Assembly (NCBI GenBank): GCA_023446865.1
Contig: JAEXPL010000061.1
Span: forward strand, 1 to 18,091
Source of the DNA: Verrucomicrobiota bacterium
GTDB taxonomy: Bacteria; Verrucomicrobiota; Verrucomicrobiia; Opitutales; Opitutaceae
Length of the DNA stretch: 18,091 bases
Direction of reading: 5' to 3'
The translations under genes were made by a program, and so were the position numbers. Under the pieces are notes generated by a model. It made no database searches, had not been told where the DNA came from, and saw only the letters and a list, made by a program, of their open reading frames with translations. Shown here piece after piece: positions 1 through 5,728 of the stretch; position 1 is the first letter of the stretch, and every line of letters begins with the position of its first letter.

Positions 1-2107
1 TGCCGGAGAGCCACGGCACGCGCGAGGCGCCGAAGTTGACGTTGTACTTCGAGTACGTCGTCTGGCAGTGCACGTAGGGCTCGACCTGGCGGATCTCCGC
101 GCGGTCGTTGTACGCGGCCGGCATGAACGCGCGGTAGTACTCCCACGCCTGGTCGCCGTTGCCCTGCAGGACCTCGGCGATCACGCCCCAGCTCTGGGTG
201 TGCGAGAAGATGCCGGCGTTCTCCTTGATGCCCGCGTTGAACAGCGTGGCCTTCATGATCTCCGGGTTCGCCTTGATGAACGGCGGATCGCACAGCGCGA
301 CGCCGAACGGCGTGGCGCAGCGCTCCTTCAGCGTCTTGAGCGCCTGCGTGGCCTGCGCGGGGGTGGCGGCGCCGGACATGACGGCCCACACCTGCGTGTT
401 CATGTAGACCTGACCCTCGGCGAAGTTCTTCGTGCCGTAGACGGTGCCGTCCTGGCCGATCGCCCAAATGAACCACTCGCCATCCCAGCACACGGCCTGG
501 ATCTTCGCGTCGAGCTTGGCCAACTCGGCGCGCGCCCACGCGGCTTCGTCGGGCTTGCCGAGCTTGTCCGCGATACCCGCGTACACGTCGAGACCGAGGC
601 GGACCTGGAACGCGACGAAGACCGACTCGCCCTTGTAGCCGAGGCGGATGCAGTCGTTCCAGTCGGCGGCGAGGCCGCAGGGCAAGCCGTTGCGTCCAGT
701 GCGCTCGAGGTTGAACTCGAGGCCGCGGCGCAGGTGCCCGAGCACGGTCGCCTCGCCCTGGTCGGCGTACGGCAGAACCTTGTGGTAGAAACCGAGGTCG
801 CCCGTCTCCGCCACGAAGGCCGGCACGGCGTTGAAGAACCACAGGCAGTCGTCGGAGCGGTATTCCTCATCCGGAGGCGGCGGTTCCTTGCCGGGCTGGT
901 GCGAGAACGGCTTGATCACCGGGATCGCGCCGCCGTTGGCGAGCTGGCCGGTGAGCATGAGCTCGAGGCGCTGCTGCACGCCGTCCTTCAGGAGCGGGAT
1001 CGCGCCGAGCATGTCCTGCACGGTGTCGCGGAAGCCGAGGCCGTCGCGCTCGCCGTTGTAGACGAGCGAGGCCGAACGCGACCACGCGTAGGTGATGAGC
1101 GCGTTGTAAGCGTTCCAGACGTTGACCATGGAGTTGAACTCCGCGTCCGGCGTCTCGACCTGGAGGTTGGCCAGCGGCGCGTGTTTCTCGGCGACGAGTT
1201 TTTGGAACTCCTCCTCGCAACGCGCGCTGTTGCCGAACTCGGCGACGGTCGCCTTGCCGTGGCTGCCCACGGTGCCGAGGCCGAGCATGACGATGATCTC
1301 GCGGCTCTCGCCGGGGGCCAGCGTCACATCGCCCTGGAGACCGCCGACGACGTTGTCGCCCTCGGCGAGGAAGTTCGAGCACTTGCCCGCCACGACCACG
1401 TCCGGCGCCGCATAGCCGCCGTAGGTGCCGCAGAAACGCTCGCGGGTCGTCTCGTAGCCGGCGAGCGGCGTGCCCGTGAGGGCCATCCAGGTGCGGTTGC
1501 AGCCGGTGAGGTCCTTGCCGTCGAAGTCGAAGTTCGGGTTGCAGGTCACGCCGAGGATGCCGTCCTCGAGCGTGGCGCGGGTGATGAAGAGCGAGTACTG
1601 GAGGTTGATGAGGTCCTGCGCGGTGTGCCAGAGGTTGGCGAACTCGCAGTAGGTGAAGACCGAGAGCTTGCGCTCCTTCTTGGTCTTGTTGGTCAGCTTC
1701 AGGCGCCAGTACTCGAAGGTCTGGCCCTTCGGCACGAAGTAGGTGGCCTCGCTCGCGATGCCGGCGTAGCGGCTCTCGATGATCGTGTAGCCCATGCCGT
1801 GGCGGCAGGTGGACTTATATTTGCCGATCGGTTTCGCGACCGGCTGCCACGCCGCCGACCAAAAATCGCCGTCCTCCTGGTCGCGGATGTAGAGCAGGCG
1901 GCCCGGCATATCGAGCGGCGTGCTGTTGAAGCGCATGCGCAGGAAACGCCCGGTGGCGCCGCTCTTGTAGAACGAGTAGCCGCCGGCGTGGTTGGTGATG
2001 ATCGCGCCGTACTCGGTCGAGCCGAGGTAGTTGGACCACGGACGGGGGGTGTCCGGGCGGGTGATCACATATTCGCGGGCTTTGTCGTCGAAATGGCCGT
2101 ATTGCAT
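1..2107 (-). CDS. GH94 glycoside phosphorylase (cellobiose/chitobiose phosphorylase-like), 3' end outside window
   Basis: The minus-strand frame is open from an ATG at 2107 to the window edge (702 codons). The N-terminus MQYGHFDDKAREYVITRPDT and the following PWSNYLG match the start of GH94 enzymes, so the start is secure. Later family signatures include RDTVQDMLGAIP, ADWNDC around residues 481-486 (the general-acid Asp lies in this motif in characterised members), and KENAGIFSHTQSW near the right end of the visible part. GH94 enzymes cleave beta-linked disaccharides with phosphate, giving a sugar-1-phosphate and a free sugar, in the cytoplasm. The family is usually ~800 residues, so about 100 C-terminal residues are missing here. 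From memory, the N-terminal half looks closer to N,N'-diacetylchitobiose phosphorylase and the catalytic half is more cellobiose phosphorylase-like, so substrate is undecided. No signal peptide. No Shine-Dalgarno sequence precedes the start. Confidence 0.93.
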   Translation of the reverse strand, partial: MQYGHFDDKAREYVITRPDTPRPWSNYLGSTEYGAIITNHAGGYSFYKSGATGRFLRMRFNSTPLDMPGRLLYIRDQEDGDFWSAAWQPVAKPIGKYKSTCRHGMGYTIIESRYAGIASEATYFVPKGQTFEYWRLKLTNKTKKERKLSVFTYCEFANLWHTAQDLINLQYSLFITRATLEDGILGVTCNPNFDFDGKDLTGCNRTWMALTGTPLAGYETTRERFCGTYGGYAAPDVVVAGKCSNFLAEGDNVVGGLQGDVTLAPGESREIIVMLGLGTVGSHGKATVAEFGNSARCEEEFQKLVAEKHAPLANLQVETPDAEFNSMVNVWNAYNALITYAWSRSASLVYNGERDGLGFRDTVQDMLGAIPLLKDGVQQRLELMLTGQLANGGAIPVIKPFSHQPGKEPPPPDEEYRSDDCLWFFNAVPAFVAETGDLGFYHKVLPYADQGEATVLGHLRRGLEFNLERTGRNGLPCGLAADWNDCIRLGYKGESVFVAFQVRLGLDVYAGIADKLGKPDEAAWARAELAKLDAKIQAVCWDGEWFIWAIGQDGTVYGTKNFAEGQVYMNTQVWAVMSGAATPAQATQALKTLKERCATPFGVALCDPPFIKANPEIMKATLFNAGIKENAGIFSHTQSWGVIAEVLQGNGDQAWEYYRAFMPAAYNDRAEIRQVEPYVHCQTTYSKYNVNFGASRVPWLSG

Positions 2108-2196
2108 GGAGGTAAGGACTCGAAGGGCGCAGCTTCGGCCCGCCAACGCGGCCCTGTCCACCCCGAAGGCGGAACCGGGGGCCCGGACGCTGCCCT

Positions 2197-2222
2197 CCCC
2201 TGACGGGTTATTGCGTCAGGGG
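2197..2222. repeat. Hairpin upstream of the GH94 gene
   Basis: A perfect 9-bp inverted repeat (CCCCTGACG / CGTCAGGGG) with an 8-nt loop GGTTATTG lies about 90 bp upstream of the GH94 start. It lacks a T tract on either side, so it is not a typical intrinsic terminator. It could be a regulatory hairpin or another dispersed repeat; the sequence does not decide. Confidence 0.45.
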
Positions 2223-2241
2223 GCGGGAGTCTCCGTTCCCT

Positions 2242-2306
2242 GTAGCCGACTTCGGTGAAGCCGGCCCGAATGTCTTGCGCCCTCCGGGGTCGGCGACCCG
2301 GACTAC
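2242..2306. repeat. REP-like hairpin pair (inverted, GTAG-footed)
   Basis: Two facing hairpins. The left one has a GTAG foot, then CCGACTTC, loop GGT, GAAGCCGG (8-bp stem with one G-T pair). The right one, read on the minus strand, has GTAG, then TCCGGGTC, loop GCC, and a complementary arm with one bulged C. GTAG at the 5' foot of a hairpin is the hallmark of REP elements processed by RAYT transposases. The element sits between the GH94 gene and the hypothetical gene at 2396-2974. Confidence 0.6.
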
Positions 2307-2395
2307 GGCGCTACCCCGGAAGCATCGGGCTCGGCGGCAGGGCGCAGCGCCCGGTTCGGAGCTGCTGCTCCGGCCCCCACCTCATAGGCGCGGCC

Positions 2396-2974
2396 TCACT
2401 CCTTCGAATCCGGTAGCTGCTTCAATAGGTGGCTAAGGCGGGCCTGGAACTTTTGCGACTCTTCGGTCTCCTCGTCTGGCGGACCAAAATAGACCAGCTC
2501 TACTATCTGCCTTTCGCCTTCTGCGGTCTCCACAATCATCTTCGCAAGATGCTCGAACGGTAACTCAGGGCACCTCCAGAAAGTCGTGGTAACCTTCCCT
2601 GATCGACGCTTCTGCCATGAACACTCGTAGCTTTGTCCGTGTATCTGGAGCGCCTCGGTTCCCTTTGCTACCAGTTCACCTTTGTCCACCCGCTTCTTCC
2701 CAAGATCATAGAGAACGGCCTGCGAGCCTATGACCTTGTCCCCGATAACGGAGAGGATTCCCACTTGCTCGAAGTCTCCCTGCGGACCGATAGCGACCAT
2801 GATCGAGGAAGGCTTTGTGGTCACTTTGCCATCCGCAGAATAGTTCACCGTGCTGAACTCTGCGAAATCGCCCGGACATAGCTCCATGCCCTTTCCAGGT
2901 CGGACCTCAGCACATGCACCTGTGATCCAGGAAACGGCTGATATGAAGAAGATGATGCTTCGGTGAACGCTCAT
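2396..2974 (-). CDS. Exported hypothetical protein of lower GC
   Basis: A 192-residue protein of no family I recognise. It begins MSVHRSIIFFISAVSWITGA and continues CAEVRPGKG, a plausible signal peptide (short basic start, hydrophobic core), so the mature protein is probably periplasmic or lipid-anchored; ITGAC is a weak lipobox. The rest is soluble-looking, with mixed beta-type stretches and an acidic C-terminus (PPDEETEESQKF). A longer frame reaches 3283, but its extra N-terminal 103 residues are only the translation of REP and structured DNA, so I chose the ATG at 2974. By eye, GC is about 52-53%, well below the roughly two-thirds GC of its neighbours. It lies in a repeat-rich island beside a RAYT, which suggests acquisition by transfer. 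No partner gene is evident. Confidence 0.72.
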   Translation of the reverse strand: MSVHRSIIFFISAVSWITGACAEVRPGKGMELCPGDFAEFSTVNYSADGKVTTKPSSIMVAIGPQGDFEQVGILSVIGDKVIGSQAVLYDLGKKRVDKGELVAKGTEALQIHGQSYECSWQKRRSGKVTTTFWRCPELPFEHLAKMIVETAEGERQIVELVYFGPPDEETEESQKFQARLSHLLKQLPDSKE

Positions 2975-3250
2975 GGTCGGATCTACGGGTTCGGACTTTG
3001 CGCTACGGGCGAGGTGAGGCGGACAATCGGAAGTGCACGAAAACCAAACGCCGTTGAGCATCGCGGAGCGGATTTCGGGCACGAAGAGCGACCGCGTTGG
3101 GCGTTCGCCCGCTCCGCGAAACTGGGGGCGGCGGGGTTCACGGCCGGCGAGCGTAGTGCTCCCGCCGTGGCCAACAAGGCTATTGTCGGCGCAGAGAGGA
3201 ATCAGGAGCGAGGAGACTGGAGTCGGGAGCGGGACGGCGGACGGATCGAG
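2975..3250. other. Non-coding stretch with nested inverted repeats
   Basis: No gene is supported here. The DNA is highly foldable: a perfect 10-bp inverted repeat TCGCGGAGCG (3061-3070) / CGCTCCGCGA (3110-3119) encloses GGGCG-TT-CGCCC. A bulged hairpin follows at 3142-3172 (GGCC, GGC, GAGC paired around loop GTAGT), and then a further hairpin at 3170-3190 (GCC, ACAA / TTGT, GGC). These lie upstream of the minus-strand hypothetical gene and could be its leader or a dispersed structured repeat. Confidence 0.5.
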
Positions 3251-3278
3251 GTAGGGCGAACCGTCCCCGGTGAGCCGC
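3251..3278 (+). repeat. REP hairpin, left copy
   Basis: Layout: foot GTAG, outer stem GGC/GCC, a symmetric GA/GA internal loop, inner stem ACCG/CGGT, loop TCCC, tail GC. It is identical over 28 bp to the reverse complement of 4016-4043. The GA/GA loop could form tandem sheared G-A pairs and serve as a recognition feature. Confidence 0.75.
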
Positions 3279-3303
3279 GGCACGCGCTAGTCGGCTCTCG
3301 GTT

Positions 3304-3321
3304 GCGGCTCACCCGTTCTAC
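3304..3321 (-). repeat. Truncated REP remnant
   Basis: On the minus strand this reads GTAG followed by the right half of the REP (…GGGTGAGCCGC), with the outer-left arm missing. It looks like an internally deleted copy. A further fragment reading GTAGGGCGGACC lies on the minus strand at 3343-3354. Confidence 0.45.
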
Positions 3322-3403
3322 CTGCGGAAGAATCTACGAGAAGGTCCGCCCTACCGAAAGCCGCCCCACCTAAATCGCCACTCGGCCCAACGTCAGACCC
3401 GGA

Positions 3404-3430
3404 GGGCTCACGGGGGACGGTTCGCCCTAC
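3404..3430 (-). repeat. REP hairpin copy, same family
   Basis: On the minus strand this shares the GTAG foot, the GGGC/GCCC outer stem and the GA/GA internal loop. It differs from the 4016-4043 copy at two of 27 positions. Confidence 0.65.
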
Positions 3431-3434
3431 CAAA

Positions 3435-3461
3435 GCGGCTCATCCGGAGGATTCGCCCTAC
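3435..3461 (-). repeat. REP hairpin copy with covarying inner stem
   Basis: On the minus strand: GTAG, GGC/GCC, GA/GA, then inner stem ATCC/GGAT with loop TCC. Compared with ACCG/CGGT in the flanking copies, both arms changed together, which supports selection on the folded form rather than on primary sequence. Confidence 0.62.
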
Positions 3462-3537
3462 CAACACGCCTCGCACTGCCATTCAGAAAAACGCCTTCCG
3501 GTTCGCGCGCACGGCACTTGTCTTCAACCTTCCGATC

Positions 3538-4005
3538 ATGCCGGAGCGGCCGATACGGGCGCCTCTGCCCCATGGGATACCGGACTGGGTGGAGCCCGGC
3601 GCCATCTTCTTCCTCACGGTCTGCGCCCGCCAACGCGGTCGCAATACCCTCGCCTGCGATCCGGTCGGCACGGGGCTGCTCGAAGCCGTTGCGCATTACC
3701 ACCGCCAGCAGATCTGGTGGGTGCGCCTGTTCCTGCTGATGCCGGACCATGTACATGCGCTGCTCTCGGTGGCCCCCGACCGCCGACTGGATCGCACAGT
3801 CCGCGCATGGAAGTCCTATGCGACGCAACAGTTCGGCATCGAGTGGCAGTCGGGATTCTTCGATCACCGCCTCCGCACGGGCGCCTCGCTCGACGAGAAG
3901 GATGCGTACATCCGCCTGAATCCGGTGCGGGCCGGCCTCGTGGCCGAACCTGACGCATGGCCCTGGGTGTGGACACCGCCGGAGACGCCGGCGGTGCCGT
4001 GGTAA
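3538..4005 (+). CDS. REP-associated tyrosine transposase (RAYT, Y1/IS200-like)
   Basis: A 155-residue Y1 transposase. The HUH metal-binding motif is His71-Val-His73 within FLLMPDHVHALLSV. The helix carrying the presumed nucleophile is DAYIRLNPVRAGLV, with Tyr124. The early FFLTVCARQR strand and WKSYATQQFG are also typical of the family. These enzymes nick single-stranded REP DNA at the hairpin foot and form a 5'-phosphotyrosine link. The length is near the short end for RAYTs but all core motifs are present, so the gene appears intact. It is flanked by inverted GTAG-footed REPs of one family, its likely substrate. It starts at ATG 3538 with no Shine-Dalgarno sequence. An IS200/IS605 transposase is the alternative, but there is no TnpB gene and the REPs argue for RAYT. 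Confidence 0.9.
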   Translation: MPERPIRAPLPHGIPDWVEPGAIFFLTVCARQRGRNTLACDPVGTGLLEAVAHYHRQQIWWVRLFLLMPDHVHALLSVAPDRRLDRTVRAWKSYATQQFGIEWQSGFFDHRLRTGASLDEKDAYIRLNPVRAGLVAEPDAWPWVWTPPETPAVPW

Positions 4006-4015
4006 GGGCGACGTT

Positions 4016-4043
4016 GCGGCTCACCGGGGACGGTTCGCCCTAC
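4016..4043 (-). repeat. REP hairpin, right copy
   Basis: Exact reverse complement of 3251-3278, starting 11 bp after the RAYT stop codon. It ends 23 bp before the stop codon of the orphan antitoxin on the minus strand, so this hairpin closes the 3' side of both converging genes. Confidence 0.75.
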
Positions 4044-4066
4044 CCCGGCAAACCCCGTTCACGCGC

Positions 4067-4279
4067 TTAGGCGCAGCGACGCAACCGGGCTTGCACTTCG
4101 GCCCACGGTGCTCCGGCGCTCCGGTCAACATCGTAGGCGGCCTGAGCCTCCGCCAACAACCGGCGCTCGGTTTCGCTCGGGCCGGCCTCCTCCTCCAGCG
4201 ACCACAACCGGTCGAGAATCTCACGGCGATCTTCCGAGGAGAGTTTCGTCAACGCGCCGAGGATTTCCGCTTTGCTCAT
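4067..4279 (-). CDS. Orphan TIGR02574-type addiction-module antitoxin
   Basis: A 70-residue protein, MSKAEILGALTKLSSEDRRE…LRRCA. It has the short helical layout of the putative addiction-module component family: an N-terminal helix followed by ILDRLWSLEEE, an acidic linker, and a C-terminal WAEVQARLRR helix that contacts the toxin in relatives. The neighbouring plus-strand antitoxin (4608-4829) has the same LMERLW and WDEAKARLRR blocks. Members usually overlap a RelE/ParE toxin gene downstream. Here no toxin follows: after the TAA at 4067-4069 there are only 23 bp before the REP at 4016-4043 and the convergent RAYT. The toxin was probably lost, perhaps during REP/RAYT insertion. A retained antitoxin may still neutralise related toxins. 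Confidence 0.78.
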   Translation of the reverse strand: MSKAEILGALTKLSSEDRREILDRLWSLEEEAGPSETERRLLAEAQAAYDVDRSAGAPWAEVQARLRRCA

Positions 4280-4374
4280 GGCCCGAACCCTAGCCGCGCG
4301 CTGCCCGGCAGCAAGCCACCGGAAGATCCGAAAACACCGCCGGCGGCGCTCACCCGTCCGGCAGCAGCATCCCC

Positions 4375-4463
4375 GACCGCGTTGGGGGCAACGCGGTCCA
4401 CCCGCAAGCGAGTCTCCACGCCCTCCACGCCTGCGGGTGGACGCGCTTGCCCCCAAGCGCGTC
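4375..4463. repeat. Composite REP-like element with facing GTGGAC-footed hairpins
   Basis: This 89-nt element fills part of the 328-bp gap between the divergent antitoxins. Left hairpin 4375-4398: GACCGCGTT, loop GGGGGC, AACGCGGTC. Right hairpin 4440-4463: GACGCGCTT, loop GCCCCC, AAGCGCGTC. Both stems are perfect 9-bp pairings. The loops are reverse complements, so the second hairpin is an inverted relative of the first with covarying stem bases. Each is bordered by GTGG on its outer 5' side when read in its own orientation. The rest of the gap shows no gene. Confidence 0.65.
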
Positions 4464-4607
4464 GAAGACTTCCCCCGCGGCGCGCACGAAGCTGCACTCG
4501 CCGCCAAGCGTCGTCCGCCCCAGCGCTCGCACTTGCTCGGACCGTTGCGTTGCCGCCTTGTCCCCGGAGCGTTCGTCGCTAGCGTCCGCGTTGCCGTCCT
4601 CCTCGTC

Positions 4608-4829
4608 ATGACCCGCATCGACCTTCCTCTCGCCGATCTCTCGGTGGCCCAGAAACTGGACCTGATGGAACGGCTGTGGGCCGATCTGAGCGCCAACGAG
4701 AAGGACCTGCCGTCACCCGAATGGCATGGCACCGTGATCGCCGAACGCCTGAAGGCCGTGGAGGAGGGACAGGCCCGGTATGGCGATTGGGACGAGGCCA
4801 AGGCGCGCCTGCGGCGGGGACTGCCGTGA
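4608..4829 (+). CDS. Addiction-module antitoxin (TIGR02574/RelB-like)
   Basis: A 73-residue protein, MTRIDLPLADLSVAQKLDLM…ARLRRGLP. The N-terminal part (DLSVAQKLDLMERLWADLSA) and the C-terminal WDEAKARLRR helix are typical of the short putative addiction-module component family that partners RelE/ParE toxins. Its stop overlaps the toxin start by 4 nt (GTGA at 4826-4829), so the two are translationally coupled, as expected for a toxin-antitoxin operon. The protein binds and blocks the toxin and in relatives may also repress the operon. A longer frame begins upstream at 4272, but it crosses the repeat element at 4375-4463, so I chose the ATG at 4608. No Shine-Dalgarno sequence is visible. Confidence 0.85.
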   Translation: MTRIDLPLADLSVAQKLDLMERLWADLSANEKDLPSPEWHGTVIAERLKAVEEGQARYGDWDEAKARLRRGLP

Positions 4830-5131
4830 AGATCCGGCTGCTCGATCTCGCGGAACGGGACCTCGCGGACGGCGCGCGGTTCTACCAGCGCCAGCAGGCC
4901 GGACTCGGCGACTACTTTCTCGACTCACTCTTCTCCGATATCGACGGGCTGTTGCTGTACGCCGGGGTGCACGGGAAGCGATTCGGACTCTTCAGGACGC
5001 TCAGTCGCCGCTTCCCTTTCGCAATCTACTACCAGGTGGTCGGCGAAGAGATCCGCGTCTGCGCCGTGCTCGATTGCCGCCGCGATCCGAAGTGGATCGC
5101 CAGCCAGTTGGCTCCGCGTTCCCGGGCGTAG
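4826..5131 (+). CDS. RelE/ParE-family toxin
   Basis: A 101-residue protein starting at GTG 4826, (M)KIRLLDLAERDLADGARFYQ…, with the family order: beta strand, two helices (AERDLADGARFYQRQQAGLGDYFLDSL), then a beta sheet with GLFRTLSRRFPFAIYYQVVGEEIRVCAVLDCRRDPKWI. This is the RelE/ParE fold (PF05016). Such toxins either cut ribosome-bound mRNA or inhibit gyrase; the sequence does not decide, though the LDCRRDP ending is common in ParE-like members. The 4-nt overlap with the antitoxin fixes the GTG start. The TAG stop forms part of the GTAG foot of the next REP-like hairpin (5128-5164). Longer in-frame or out-of-frame readings through this region are shadows. Confidence 0.88.
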   Translation: MKIRLLDLAERDLADGARFYQRQQAGLGDYFLDSLFSDIDGLLLYAGVHGKRFGLFRTLSRRFPFAIYYQVVGEEIRVCAVLDCRRDPKWIASQLAPRSRA

Positions 5132-5164
5132 CCGCGTTGGCGGCGAAACGCCGCCCTCCAGCGG
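5128..5164 (+). repeat. GTAG-footed hairpin overlapping the toxin stop codon
   Basis: GTAG (5128-5131) contains the toxin TAG stop. It is followed by outer stem CCGC/GCGG (5132-5135 with 5161-5164) and a perfect 7-bp inner stem GGCGGCG/CGCCGCC with loop AAA (5139-5155). It probably stabilises the 3' end of the toxin-antitoxin mRNA. A T tract is lacking. Confidence 0.6.
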
Positions 5165-5290
5165 AACGGCGGGCGGGCGGGATCGAGGCACAAACACCTC
5201 TCTCGGAGATTTATCCGCACGGGAAAACGCAACGTCCGTTCGCTCGGCCCGAGGCTGGCATGATCGAGCCGCCAGCAAGCTCACGGTGGC

Positions 5291-5315
5291 GGACGGCTCG
5301 GAGAGCCGTCCCTAC
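5291..5315 (-). repeat. GTAG-footed perfect hairpin (REP-like)
   Basis: On the minus strand: GTAG, then GGACGGCTC, loop TCC, GAGCCGTCC, a perfect 9-bp stem. This is a different stem sequence from the RAYT-flanking family but has the same foot and size. Confidence 0.65.
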
Positions 5316-5428
5316 CTGTCGGCACGTCGGACCGGGGGCAGCGCCTGTCTACAGTACGGGGCATCCACCACGACAAAGAATACGACAGACTGCACCGAAA
5401 CGATCCTCCGCATTCCGTGCACTCCGTG

Positions 5429-5446
5429 CTCTGCTGGCCAGCAGAG
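5429..5446. repeat. Perfect 18-bp palindrome
   Basis: CTCTGCTGG followed directly by its reverse complement CCAGCAGAG. With no loop, this suits a dimeric protein-binding site better than a hairpin, but no regulated gene starts nearby: the rplT terminator is about 230 bp to the right and transcribed from the other side. Confidence 0.5.
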
Positions 5447-5557
5447 TGGTCGCCGTCTCCGGTCTTCCTTTCGCCGGAATCGGCGATCCTGGCCTGCCAC
5501 CCCCTGCGGAGCGGATTGCGCGGGTAGCTCTCCGCCCAGTCCGGCCGCAACACCCCC

Positions 5558-5581
5558 GACTGCGTTGAGGGCAAAACAGTC
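5558..5581. repeat. Third copy of the GTGGAC-type hairpin
   Basis: GACTGCGTT, loop GAGGGC, AAAACAGTC, followed by CAC. Loop and flanks match the left hairpin of 4375-4463 (loop GGGGGC, then CAC). The stem has one mismatch, so this copy is decaying. Confidence 0.55.
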
Positions 5582-5676
5582 CACCTCGGTCACCGGGTTG
5601 CGTGAGGCGCACCGGATCCGAGCGCACGACCATCGGTGTCGGTGTAATCCTCCGTCGCGGGCGACATCCGCCCAGC

Positions 5677-5704
5677 AAAAAGGCCGGGCACGAGGCCCGG
5701 CCTT
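5677..5704 (-). terminator. Intrinsic terminator of the rpmI-rplT operon
   Basis: On the minus strand, 25 bp after the rplT stop codon: stem AAGGCCGGG / CCCGGCCTT (perfect 9 bp) with loop CCTCGTG, running into a TTTTT tract. It is the only textbook rho-independent terminator I see in the window. Confidence 0.92.
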
Positions 5705-5728
5705 GGGAAATCGTTACTGTCGCTCGGC

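Larger units (their letters stand above)
3251..4043. mobile_element. RAYT with inverted flanking REPs (REPtron)
   Basis: A Y1 transposase gene is enclosed by an exact 28-bp inverted repeat: 3251-3278 on the plus strand and 4016-4043 as its reverse complement. Two more diverged REPs lie between the left copy and the gene. This is the usual layout of a REP-associated tyrosine transposase locus. Such loci normally act on REP DNA in trans or in cis but are not known to jump as classical insertion sequences, and I see no target-site duplication. Confidence 0.72.
5165..5676. other. Intergenic stretch with scattered hairpin repeats
   Basis: No gene is supported between the toxin and the rplT terminator. 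The stretch contains three recognisable repeats (5291-5315, 5429-5446, 5558-5581). The text around 5405-5430 has a phrase-like repeat (CCGTGCACTCCGTGCTC) that looks like a dispersed element. Short frames here show no family features. Confidence 0.55.

Noticed and set aside
68..2203. 711-residue plus-strand open frame opposite the GH94 gene
   Set aside because: It is antisense to a clear GH94 frame and rich in Val/Ala/Arg/Asp/Glu of the kind produced by reading GC-rich genes backwards. No domain is visible.
3049..3102. Integron attC-like site (ACCAAAC … GTTGGGC)
   Set aside because: The core ends fit RYYYAAC/GTTRRRY only partly, and the inner arms expected of attC do not pair. The real inverted repeat in the region (3061-3119) is offset from these cores. 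No integrase is present.
2975..3283. N-terminal extension of the hypothetical protein to 3283
   Set aside because: The extension translates a REP element and hairpin DNA; the signal peptide begins at ATG 2974.
3427..3867. 146-residue minus-strand frame over the RAYT
   Set aside because: It is antisense to the RAYT HUH motif region and includes REP sequence at its C-terminal end.
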